From contig NZ_FNRL01000003.1 of the NCBI RefSeq assembly GCF_900107795.1, positions 248,001-312,000 on the forward strand: a stretch of 64,000 nt of DNA, in the 5' to 3' direction. This DNA comes from Chitinophaga terrae (ex Kim and Jung 2007) (GTDB lineage Bacteria > Bacteroidota > Bacteroidia > Chitinophagales > Chitinophagaceae). Numbering within the stretch: the first letter of the stretch is position 1; each line of letters begins with the position of its first letter. The position numbers and the translations under genes are program-made. Positions 18,054 through 25,521 of this stretch are shown piece after piece. Below the pieces are notes generated by a model, which saw only the letters and a program-made list of their open reading frames with translations, had not been told where the DNA came from and made no database searches.

Positions 18054-19415
18054 TTATTGATGTTCAGAAATATCATACGCTGCCTGGGTGCGCTCTACAT
18101 TTGCATAGGCGGTTTGTACAGCAGCAAGGGCCATGGTATGTTTAAGTTGAGATTGTGTTAACTGGTTTTGTGCATCCAGCAGCTCCAGGTAGAGGAGTTG
18201 TCCTTCTTTGTAGACTTTCAGCTGGTCCCTGTAATATTTTTCCGAAAATGATAGCTGGCTTTTGGCTGCAGCCAGGTTGGCGATGGCTGTCTGGTAGTCC
18301 TGGATGCTTTGATAGAGCTGCAGTTGCAGGGCGTCGGCAGTTTTATCTGCATCATTTTTTACCTGCAATACCTGGTTGTTAGCCTGCTGTATCCGATATT
18401 TCTGTTTGTTGGAAGAGAAGATGTTCCATTCCAGGTTCACGCCAAACAGGTAATACCTGGTATCCCTGTTAAAGGCGGCAAACGTGCCCTGAGAGCCGAG
18501 GTCGATAAAGGTATTGAGCTTGGGCACCAGGTAGGAGCGTTGCATTTTTTCGTTTAACTGCAATGCTTTGGTAGCGCTTTTATATTGCTGTAATTCTTCC
18601 CGTCCGCTGATGTCGTTGCCGGGAAGGTAAGCCCGGGTATTAAGCAGGGTGCTGTCGAGTTGTATATCTGCGTCGAGCTCCCTGTTAAGCAGGAAATTGA
18701 AATAGGCTTTGGCGTTACGACGATTGTTCTCCGCCTGGTTGATATCTGCGGTGATCTTTTCCTGTTCCGTTTTAGCCCTGTATAAAGCTGTGTTGTTCCG
18801 GATGCCGTTGCGGACCATGCTTTCATTGATCCGGATGTTTTCATTGATCAGCAGCATAGCGTTCCGGTAGATGTCGACAGATTGATACGCCTGGTAATAC
18901 TGGAAATAAGCGGTTTTAATGTCTTTTACCAATTCCCTTTTATAAACGTTCAGCGCTGCCTGTTGCTGGGAGATCTGTTCCTGTTTTATTTTCTGGTTGT
19001 AATAGATCTCTGCGTTAATGAGCGGGAGAGAGGCTCTCACTTTGGCGTCGTAGAAGTTGTCGGGATTCAGTTGTACAGATACGTTGTCGAGCGATTTGAA
19101 CTGGTGGCTGTTGGTGAGTTGATTAAGACTGTTATACACAGGATTCATAATATCGCCAATGGGAAAGTCGATGGTTCGCCCGCCTTTTGATTTCGTGTAA
19201 CTACCCAGAACGGCAACGTTGGGTCCGAAGAGGCTTTTTGCTTCCTGCAGGGCGAGCATAGACTGTGTCAGTTCAAATTGCTGCGATTTCAATCCTTTGT
19301 TATTGTGAAATGCCTGCTGTATGTAGTCGTCTAATACGTTGCGTTGTGCAAAGGAAGTGATGCTGACGGCCAGCGAGGCGGTTAACATTGATCCTTTTTT
19401 GACGAGTGTGTACAT
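18054..19415 (-). CDS. TolC-family outer-membrane efflux channel
   Basis: A 453-residue secreted protein; the signal peptide ends at SFAQ (about residue 24). Two OEP repeats dominated by long helices are visible: LQEAKSLFGPNVAVLGSY, IKTAYFQYYQAYQSVDIYRN and, in the second repeat, LQLYQSIQDYQTAIANLAAAKSQLSFSEKYYRDQL with LLYLELLDAQNQLTQSQLKHT. It is the first gene of the pump operon, with an operator-like site only 3 bp upstream of its ATG and a second one 70 bp upstream. Confidence 0.93.
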   Translation of the reverse strand: MYTLVKKGSMLTASLAVSITSFAQRNVLDDYIQQAFHNNKGLKSQQFELTQSMLALQEAKSLFGPNVAVLGSYTKSKGGRTIDFPIGDIMNPVYNSLNQLTNSHQFKSLDNVSVQLNPDNFYDAKVRASLPLINAEIYYNQKIKQEQISQQQAALNVYKRELVKDIKTAYFQYYQAYQSVDIYRNAMLLINENIRINESMVRNGIRNNTALYRAKTEQEKITADINQAENNRRNAKAYFNFLLNRELDADIQLDSTLLNTRAYLPGNDISGREELQQYKSATKALQLNEKMQRSYLVPKLNTFIDLGSQGTFAAFNRDTRYYLFGVNLEWNIFSSNKQKYRIQQANNQVLQVKNDADKTADALQLQLYQSIQDYQTAIANLAAAKSQLSFSEKYYRDQLKVYKEGQLLYLELLDAQNQLTQSQLKHTMALAAVQTAYANVERTQAAYDISEHQ

Positions 19416-19417
19416 AG

Positions 19418-19430
19418 TGAACGGTGTTTA
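19418..19430. promoter_or_regulatory. TetR-type operator-like site next to the tolC start
   Basis: The 13 bases match 11 of 13 positions of the core TAAACAGTGTTTA that forms a perfect palindrome in front of tetR (20167-20183). The site begins 3 bp upstream of the tolC-homologue ATG, so binding there would block the operon. Confidence 0.6.
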
Positions 19431-19484
19431 TTGATCTTCAAAAAAATAAGCCACAGTGGCTTGTTGTAATCATTGTTGATATAC

Positions 19485-19497
19485 TTAACGGTGTTTA
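19485..19497. promoter_or_regulatory. Second TetR-type operator-like site in the tetR-tolC gap
   Basis: It reads TTAACGGTGTTTA, again 11 of 13 matches to the palindrome core upstream of tetR. It lies 67 bases from the site at 19418. Between them lies a 15-base perfect palindrome (aagccac-a-gtggctt, 19448-19462) that could be a short terminator stem or a further site. Confidence 0.6.
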
Positions 19498-19513
19498 TTT
19501 GCATTGTTAAAAA

Positions 19514-19529
19514 AAAGCCCTCAGGCTTT
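19514..19529 (-). terminator. Terminator of tetR
   Basis: On the minus strand, stem aaagcc / ggcttt with loop tgag is followed by a T-run (19507-19516). It overlaps the tetR stop codon, so tetR is probably transcribed separately from the pump genes. Confidence 0.6.
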
Positions 19530-20138
19530 AATTAATTGCAGGTATTCTTTTACCGCCCGCCGTATCACATCCGGCATTTCTTCTTCGGTATACCCCGTAG
19601 CTTTCTGACAACGACCCCGAAGCTGCAAACTGACAAACCCGTGAGCGAATGCCCACATCGACAAAGCCGCCAGCGCAGGATCGTTTTGCCGGATCAGCTT
19701 CTTCTCTACACACTCAGATACTAAATTCACTAATGCATTATAAGAATCATCGCCTCCTTTCCATTTTTCTTCCTCCGCGATGGCGTTCATTGGCGCTTTA
19801 ATAATAAACATCAGGTCGTAAAGTTCAGGGTTCTTCCAGGCAAAGTCCAGGTATGCGTAGGCTAATTGCTCCAGGCGTTCAAACGGATCGCTGCTGGTCA
19901 CCTGTTCAGCAAAAGCTTTGTAAAGACTATCAAAGGCCTCCGTTTGTACATCATACAACAGTTGGTCTTTATCCTTGTAATAAAGATAGATAGTAGCAGG
20001 ACTGTATTCAATTTTATCGGCAATGTTCCTGATGGATACTTTCTCATATCCTTGTTCTACGAACATGCGGACAGCAACGTCTACAATCTTCCTGCGCATT
20101 TCTGCTTTCTCCCGCTCTTTTCTTTCTACTATTCCCAA
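19521..20138 (-). CDS. TetR/AcrR-family repressor of the RND pump
   Basis: A 205-residue regulator. The N-terminal helix-turn-helix is clear: KIVDVAVRMFVEQGYEKVSIRNIADKIEYSPATIYLYYKDKDQLL (residues about 17-61). The C-terminal ligand domain has ELYDLMFIIKAPMN and LSMWAFAHGFVSLQLRG, resembling the WHG-type TetR C-domain. It lies 105 bp upstream of the pump operon, same strand. The perfect palindrome upstream of its own start and two near copies before the channel gene suggest it represses both itself and the pump. The inducer is unknown. Confidence 0.92.
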   Translation of the reverse strand: MGIVERKEREKAEMRRKIVDVAVRMFVEQGYEKVSIRNIADKIEYSPATIYLYYKDKDQLLYDVQTEAFDSLYKAFAEQVTSSDPFERLEQLAYAYLDFAWKNPELYDLMFIIKAPMNAIAEEEKWKGGDDSYNALVNLVSECVEKKLIRQNDPALAALSMWAFAHGFVSLQLRGRCQKATGYTEEEMPDVIRRAVKEYLQLIKA

Positions 20139-20166
20139 TGTTATAATTTATTTACAGTGCAAATAT

Positions 20167-20183
20167 ACTAAACAGTGTTTAGT
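20167..20183. promoter_or_regulatory. Perfect 17-bp palindrome upstream of tetR (operator)
   Basis: The sequence actaaacAGTgtttagt lies 28 bp upstream of the tetR start. The two arms are exact reverse complements of 7 bp. Two 11-of-13 matches to its core occur before the tolC homologue, which supports a shared operator for autoregulation and pump control. Confidence 0.7.
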
Positions 20184-20204
20184 TTCCAAATTTATTTTCG
20201 AAAA

Positions 20205-20222
20205 CGGGGTAGTTATCCCCCG
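20205..20222 (-). terminator. Terminator of the DyP peroxidase gene
   Basis: On the minus strand, stem cgggg / ccccg with a loop of about 8 bases is followed by TTTTCG. It overlaps the last codons of the peroxidase gene. Confidence 0.6.
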
Positions 20223-21166
20223 AACGAATCCAGCAATCCTGTAGACGGAACAAAGAACAAACCCCCGGTAGTAGCCTTGCTGAAATCCAGTATACGATCG
20301 TAATTGCCCGGAGGATTACCGATGAACATATTCGTCAGCATTTTTTCAACAGTGCTGAAAGTACTTGCATAGCAGATGAAATATGTGCCCATTTCATTGG
20401 AAGCTACGCTGCCAAATGGCATGTTATCGCGCACCACTTTCAGGTCGTCGCCGATATTTGCCAGCGCGATATGCGAGTTTTTAGGTTTTATATCGTCGCT
20501 CATTTCAATGTCCCGGTCCTTCGACCTGCCTATCACTTTCTCCTGTTCTTCTACCGTGAGCGACTTCCATGCATCCAGGTCGTGGATGTATTTCTGAACG
20601 AAAAGATAACTGCCTCCTTTATAAAGTGGGTCCTGGTCGTCGATGACGGCAAAATAAGTTCTGTCGGCGCCGTGAGGGTTTTCTGTTCCATCCACGAACC
20701 CCAGGATCGAGCGGCTATCCCAGTACCTGAAGCCATGTACTTCTACTACGCAATCTGCAACGCTGTTCATCATTTCTGAAATGACGGCAGCCATATCATA
20801 AGCCAGGCTTTTAACATCTGAACGGATATGAAAATGCAGGTCGCCCTTTGTGGATACAGAGGTATGTTTATCGCCTTTTATTGCCTCAAAATTTTTGAGC
20901 TCTTTTGGAAGCGGTTGCGGTAAATCCAATTTCAACCAGGCCTCGTAACCAATGCCCATTACGCAACTGGCCTTCGAGTCGGGAAACCTGTCGAGCGCTG
21001 AATTATTCAGGTTAATGACTAAAGCGCAAACCCGCTGGAATACGGATTTCAATTGTTCTGCTGCCGTGTTTTCCCGGAAGTTCCAAACCAGGAAGTAGGT
21101 ATTGTTATTGGGATAATCCGTGACGTTTTGCGGAGTGTTTGTTGCAGGTGCGTTGGTTGTTGCCAT
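20213..21166 (-). CDS. Dyp-type heme peroxidase
   Basis: A 317-residue protein. GFVDGTENP carries the GxxDG motif whose Asp is the distal catalytic residue of DyP peroxidases; the axial His is likely the one in PKNSHIALAN, and FGSVASNEMGTYFICYAST holds the distal-Arg region, although I do not see an Arg in that block. No Tat or Sec signal is present, so the enzyme is probably cytoplasmic or an encapsulin-type cargo; no encapsulin gene is in view. The ATG at 21166 is preferred, because the 20 upstream codons of the open frame do not fit the family. It is divergent from the bestrophin gene. Confidence 0.9.
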   Translation of the reverse strand: MATTNAPATNTPQNVTDYPNNNTYFLVWNFRENTAAEQLKSVFQRVCALVINLNNSALDRFPDSKASCVMGIGYEAWLKLDLPQPLPKELKNFEAIKGDKHTSVSTKGDLHFHIRSDVKSLAYDMAAVISEMMNSVADCVVEVHGFRYWDSRSILGFVDGTENPHGADRTYFAVIDDQDPLYKGGSYLFVQKYIHDLDAWKSLTVEEQEKVIGRSKDRDIEMSDDIKPKNSHIALANIGDDLKVVRDNMPFGSVASNEMGTYFICYASTFSTVEKMLTNMFIGNPPGNYDRILDFSKATTGGLFFVPSTGLLDSFGG

Positions 21167-21291
21167 ATCAGTGTTCCTAAGTAATATAGTCCAAATGTAA
21201 TTAATGGTTCTGATATCTTGAGGCATTTATTTTTCTGCATGTGAATAGTAACAAATTTGAGTAATTTTAGTGTGCTCCCTGCATACGGGGC

Positions 21292-22215
21292 ATGAGAAAT
21301 ATGATAGTAAGGAAAAAGGAACATTGGTTCAAAATGCTTTTTGTATGGAGGGGTTCTGTGTTACCGGCATTGTTACCGAGGTTAGGTCTGTTATTCACCG
21401 TTGCCTTGTTGGTAACCTACTTTCATGGTGTTGTTCTCTCCTTTAAGGTACCTCTTAACCCGGTACCGCTTACTATGTTTGGTTTTGTGTTAGCCTTATT
21501 CCTTGGTTTCCGGAATAGTGCAAGCTATGAAAGGTTCTGGGAAGGACGTAAACTCTGGGGCGCCTTGCTCAACATCCACAGGGCTTTGACGAGGCAAATG
21601 CTCACCCTTGGCAATGCGGCAGGCGAAGCGGAGAAAGAAAGGTTCATTCACCTGCAGATCGCATCCTTATACGCTTTAAAACACCAGTTAAGGAGAACAG
21701 ACGCCACGCAGGACATGGAGAAATACCTGCAGGGCGAAGACCTGGAAGCAGTACGCGAGGCTAAATATAAGTTTGCCGTGTTAACAAAACGAATGGCCGG
21801 ATGGGTAGCAGCCGCGAAGGAGCAGGGAAGGATCGATTCTATTCAACAGTCCCTTTTTGACACAAACTTCGACAGGTTGTACGACGTAGAAGGAGGATGC
21901 GAGCGGATTACATCCACACCTATCCCTTACAGTTACAGCGTTTTGCTGCATCGTACGGTTTACATTTATTGCCTCATGTTGCCGTTCGGGTTAGTGGACA
22001 ACCTGGGTTGGTTCACACCTTTTATAGTCGTTTTTATCGCTTATACGTTTGTGGCTTTTGAAGCGATTGCCGACGAAATAGAAGAGCCATTTGGGGTTGA
22101 ATCTAATGATCTTGCGCTCAACAGTATGTGTAAAACAATAGAAGAAACTGTACTTGAATTAAGTGGAGGCCGTGTTCCGCAAGGTCAGGCGGAAGACAGG
22201 TATGTGATCGACTGA
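21292..22215 (+). CDS. Bestrophin-family anion channel (UPF0187)
   Basis: A 307-residue membrane protein with the family's features: a hydrophobic pair near the N-terminus (LLFTVALLVTYF, PLTMFGFVLALFLGFRNSASYERFWEGRKLWGAL with the hallmark RN..YERFWEGR), a soluble helical middle, then PIPYSYSVLLHRTVYIYCLMLPFGLVD and PFIVVFIAYTFVAFEAIADEIEEPFG. Bacterial bestrophins form pentameric chloride or cation channels. Starts at 21292 or 21301 are both possible. Its stop codon directly abuts that of the converging GAF-PAS gene. Confidence 0.92.
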   Translation: MRNMIVRKKEHWFKMLFVWRGSVLPALLPRLGLLFTVALLVTYFHGVVLSFKVPLNPVPLTMFGFVLALFLGFRNSASYERFWEGRKLWGALLNIHRALTRQMLTLGNAAGEAEKERFIHLQIASLYALKHQLRRTDATQDMEKYLQGEDLEAVREAKYKFAVLTKRMAGWVAAAKEQGRIDSIQQSLFDTNFDRLYDVEGGCERITSTPIPYSYSVLLHRTVYIYCLMLPFGLVDNLGWFTPFIVVFIAYTFVAFEAIADEIEEPFGVESNDLALNSMCKTIEETVLELSGGRVPQGQAEDRYVID

Positions 22216-23070
22216 TCAACCGCCGATAGGCTGCTTTTTCTCGAACACCCATAACCGGCCGGAGATCTGCGGCATCTGGACAGGCAGGTAAGATACCAGC
22301 AGGGTTTCATCAGGAAAATGCCATTCCCAGTCGCGGGTTACATCTACTTTCGAAAACACTTCTATAGCTTTCTTATATATTTCCTCTTTATTCAACGCCC
22401 GTTCCCTCAGGTGCGTCATGGCATCGGAGATCACCGCCGTCAGCTGATCGCCCGGCGTAGCCAGGTGCAACAGCTGCGCCGCTTCTTCATTGATCCAGCC
22501 GCTGCGCCCATCGTTATTGATAAATACCAGGGCATGTGGTACCCGGTGAAGGATTGCCCCATACCTGACAGCTATTTTCCGGAAGTAATTCAGCTGTCTT
22601 GTCTGTTCCAATATCTCCCTGAGCCGCACACTGATGGTTTCCATACAAACTTTGAAGTCCTCGTTGAATTTCAGCGGATGTTCCCAGCCGATCAGTAATA
22701 TGCCGTCAGTGGTTATGGTAGTAACAGGCAACATAACAACAGCATGGATATGCTTCAGGATATTTGTCAACCCATGGCCTGCTTCCGGGATCTCTTCCCA
22801 GAAAACAACACGGGACCCCTGGCTTTTAATAACCCTTTGCAAAGAAGCAGAGGTAATGGTGAATTCGTTATAGCTCTCCGGCAAGGCGCCGCGCACCCTG
22901 GCCGTATCTTCATCTACAAACTCGATATGCAATATCAAACTGGCATCGGTAGCCTGTTTAACATGCCGGAGGCTGTTCGACAGGATAACCGGCGCAGGAT
23001 TGTTCCTGTCCAGGTAACTGGTTTGATTGACAAAATCGAGCGCTTTACGAATCCAGTTATTCTGGGGCAT
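22216..23070 (-). CDS. GAF-PAS sensory protein without output domain, partner of RsbQ-like hydrolase
   Basis: A 284-residue cytoplasmic protein. Residues about 15-155 resemble a GAF domain (SLILHIEFVDEDTARVRG, HAVVMLPVTTITTDGILLIGWE). After a short helix comes a PAS domain from about 170: LHRVPHALVFINNDGRSGWINEEAAQLLHL, closing with SGRLWVFEKK. The chain stops there; no kinase, phosphatase or DNA-binding output is present. The gene follows an RsbQ-like hydrolase by 18 bp. In Bacillus subtilis RsbQ works with the PAS domain of the phosphatase RsbP, so a hydrolase-PAS sensing pair is plausible here. How it signals is unknown. Confidence 0.75.
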   Translation of the reverse strand: MPQNNWIRKALDFVNQTSYLDRNNPAPVILSNSLRHVKQATDASLILHIEFVDEDTARVRGALPESYNEFTITSASLQRVIKSQGSRVVFWEEIPEAGHGLTNILKHIHAVVMLPVTTITTDGILLIGWEHPLKFNEDFKVCMETISVRLREILEQTRQLNYFRKIAVRYGAILHRVPHALVFINNDGRSGWINEEAAQLLHLATPGDQLTAVISDAMTHLRERALNKEEIYKKAIEVFSKVDVTRDWEWHFPDETLLVSYLPVQMPQISGRLWVFEKKQPIGG

Positions 23071-23088
23071 GATGCTTTTTTAATACGA

Positions 23089-23889
23089 TCAGATAAATGA
23101 TTGGATGGCTGCAATAACCTCCTGAGGCGCAGAGATCTGCGGGAAATGCCCTTCTGTATGCACTTTAACCAGCCTGCTGTCGGAGATGTGCCGGTGTATG
23201 TATTCGCCCACTACCGGGGGTACCGCAACATCATTTTCTGTTTGCAGGATCAATGTTGGGATCTTGAGTTTGGGAAGTTCTGCCCGATGGTCGAGATAAA
23301 ATATAGCCCTGGCTATAATGATGGCCATATCTTCCCTGATCTTTCCCAGGTTATAGGCGAATTCTTCTGCCAGCTCGGGCCTGTCTTCATTCCGCATAGC
23401 CAGCTTCGAAAATCCCGCCGCCCAGGCGTAGTAGTTAGCCTCCATGGCTTCGAATAAACTGTTGAGGGTAGGAACATCAAAACCGCCTATATAGGAAGTG
23501 GCCGGATCGTTCAGGTACCGGGGACTGGCGCCTACCAGCACCATTTTCTGGAACAGTTCCGGGTAATGGGTATAGGTGAGCATGCCTGTTATTCCGCTGA
23601 CCGAATGACCCACATAGATAATGTTGTTAAGTTCCAGCGCTGTAATAATTTCTGCCAGGTCTGCTGCAAAACCGTTGATGGTTTCGTAACGTTTAGGACT
23701 AAACGCATTACTGTCCGACTTCCCGACGCTTACATTGTCGAAAGTTACGATCTGGTAGTCGTTTTCAAACGCCGGTATGACCTCTTTGAAAGAGGTCTGG
23801 TCAAGTCCGAATCCCGCATTGAAAACGATACAAGATGGGGCGTCGAGGTTTCCGGTCACATGGATATTGTTGCGTTCTATGATGTCCAT
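23089..23889 (-). CDS. RsbQ-like alpha/beta hydrolase
   Basis: A 266-residue hydrolase closely resembling RsbQ and its plant relatives KAI2/D14. The nucleophile is Ser96 in GHSVSG, with Asp220 in LQTENDVAVP and His248 in TEGHFPQ; B. subtilis RsbQ has its triad at nearly the same numbers. Family blocks such as VGASPRYLNDP, YIGGFD, EAMEANYYAWA and IIARAIFYLDHR are present. RsbQ is thought to bind or cleave a small hydrophobic molecule and pass the signal to a PAS domain. Here the downstream gene supplies a GAF-PAS protein. Confidence 0.88.
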   Translation of the reverse strand: MDIIERNNIHVTGNLDAPSCIVFNAGFGLDQTSFKEVIPAFENDYQIVTFDNVSVGKSDSNAFSPKRYETINGFAADLAEIITALELNNIIYVGHSVSGITGMLTYTHYPELFQKMVLVGASPRYLNDPATSYIGGFDVPTLNSLFEAMEANYYAWAAGFSKLAMRNEDRPELAEEFAYNLGKIREDMAIIIARAIFYLDHRAELPKLKIPTLILQTENDVAVPPVVGEYIHRHISDSRLVKVHTEGHFPQISAPQEVIAAIQSFI

Positions 23890-24080
23890 AATGTTCTTTT
23901 AGAGATAAACAAAGGGTTAGGATATGTTATCATTTGTTTAGCTACCGGTTCAAATATAAGGATTTCGGCAGGTTTTAATGGCTACAGCCGGTTATTTATT
24001 AATTGTTGCATAAACAGTTAAAACACGGTCCTGCACGGTGTCATATGGCTTTATCGCTGCAAATGTTTAATTTTGGCGCC

Positions 24081-24740
24081 ATGAAAGGAAAATACAAAGC
24101 GTTCCTGTTCGATATGAACGGAACGATGATCAACGACATGGAATTCCATCTTGAAGGTTGGTATAATATGCTTCAAACGCTGGGAGCTTCATTATCCAGG
24201 GAACAGGTAAGAGGGCATATGTATGGTAAGAATGAAGAACTGCTGGTACGGGTCTTCGGGAAAGATCATTTCACGCTGGAAGAAATGATGGACATTGCCC
24301 ATAGAAAAGAGGTATTGTACCAGGAAGCATTCAGACCACACCTGGCCCTTATAGAAGGCCTCCCTGCTTTTCTCAGCAAAGCCAGGGAACAACAGATCCC
24401 TATGGCAATAGGCACCGCCGCCAACCAGTTTAATATCGATTTTGTATTGGACAACCTGCATATCCGCGACTATTTCCAAGCAGTGATCAGTGCTGAAGAT
24501 GTAGTGATGAGCAAACCTGATCCGGAAGTGTTCCTTAAATGCGCCGCTGCCTTAAACGCAGACCCTGTTTCCTGTCTTGTATTTGAGGATGCGCCAAAAG
24601 GAGTGGAGGCAGCCCGGAATGCCGGGATGAAAGCCGTAGTATTAACTACCATGCATACACGGGAAGAATTTGCAGCTTACGACAATATCGAAGCCTTTGT
24701 CAGTGATTATACTGATCCGGTGTTGCAACACTTATTTTAG
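24081..24740 (+). CDS. HAD-superfamily (subfamily IA) beta-phosphoglucomutase-like protein
   Basis: A 219-residue HAD protein. Motif I is FDMNGTMIND: nucleophile Asp11 is present, but the +2 acid/base Asp is Asn13. Motif II is in PMAIGTAANQ (Thr), motif III the Lys in SKPDP, and motif IV FEDAPKG. The cap helices lie between residues 17 and 90. Length and motifs fit the phosphoglucomutase/phosphatase group; the Asn at +2 argues against an ordinary phosphatase mechanism. The ATG at 24081 starts at the conserved MKGKYKAFLF; earlier in-frame starts have no match. Confidence 0.85.
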   Translation: MKGKYKAFLFDMNGTMINDMEFHLEGWYNMLQTLGASLSREQVRGHMYGKNEELLVRVFGKDHFTLEEMMDIAHRKEVLYQEAFRPHLALIEGLPAFLSKAREQQIPMAIGTAANQFNIDFVLDNLHIRDYFQAVISAEDVVMSKPDPEVFLKCAAALNADPVSCLVFEDAPKGVEAARNAGMKAVVLTTMHTREEFAAYDNIEAFVSDYTDPVLQHLF

Positions 24741-24804
24741 CAGGTATATATTTTCTAATATCAGGCAGGAAACATAAATTGCCGCCTTATATAAATTTTT
24801 CTGT

Positions 24805-25509
24805 ATGACTCGTTACTCTGGGCAATCGAGAATGCTCGTGGCGGTTGACTGTATTATTTTCGGTTTCGATGGCGAAAAACTGAAACTGTTGTTGATCAAG
24901 CGTGGATTTGAGCCACAAAAGAACAAGTGGAGCCTCATGGGTGGATTCGTACAACCGGGCGAAGGCCTGGAAGCCGCTGCCGCCCGCATTTTGCATAAAT
25001 TGACTGGCCTCGAAGGCGTATATATGGAACAGTTGTTCGCATTCGGGGAGCCGGAACGCGATCCTGTTGAAAGAACTATCTCTGTCACCTATTTTGCACT
25101 GATAGATATCAACCAGTATGTACAACAGCTGACAGACGAATACAAGGCGGAGTGGGTAGATCTCGACAGCCTGCCAGACCTCATCTTCGACCATATGGAA
25201 ATGGTGAATATGGCTAAAGAGAAGTTAAGGTACAAGGCAGCAATTCACCCGATCTTGTTTGAACTGCTGCCAAGTAAATTTACTATTCCCCAGTTGCAAC
25301 TGCTGTACGAGGGCGTTTATGATGTGACGTTCGATAAAAGGAACTTCAGCCGCAAAGTCCTGTCTACCGGTTTGCTGATCAAACAAAAGGATAAGGAAAG
25401 ATTGAGTTCCAAACGCGGCGCCTTCTATTATAAACTTGATAAAAGAAAATACAACGCCAAGTTCAACGCATTCCTCAATTTTGTAACCGATCCCGGCAAC
25501 CTGAGGTGA
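24805..25509 (+). CDS. Nudix-domain transcriptional regulator (NrtR/AraR type)
   Basis: A 234-residue protein. An N-terminal Nudix fold (about 8-140) carries GGFVQPGEGLEAAAARILHK, where the catalytic Glu cluster (REUxEE) of the Nudix box is replaced by RILHKL, so hydrolysis is unlikely. A winged-helix domain follows (FTIPQLQLLYEGVYD, NFSRKVLSTGLL), the arrangement of NrtR and Bacteroidota AraR regulators. Such proteins sense ADP-ribose, arabinose or other ligands and repress nearby genes. No sugar-catabolism gene lies next to it, so its targets are unknown. Confidence 0.88.
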   Translation: MTRYSGQSRMLVAVDCIIFGFDGEKLKLLLIKRGFEPQKNKWSLMGGFVQPGEGLEAAAARILHKLTGLEGVYMEQLFAFGEPERDPVERTISVTYFALIDINQYVQQLTDEYKAEWVDLDSLPDLIFDHMEMVNMAKEKLRYKAAIHPILFELLPSKFTIPQLQLLYEGVYDVTFDKRNFSRKVLSTGLLIKQKDKERLSSKRGAFYYKLDKRKYNAKFNAFLNFVTDPGNLR

Positions 25510-25521
25510 TCCTTTTATTTA

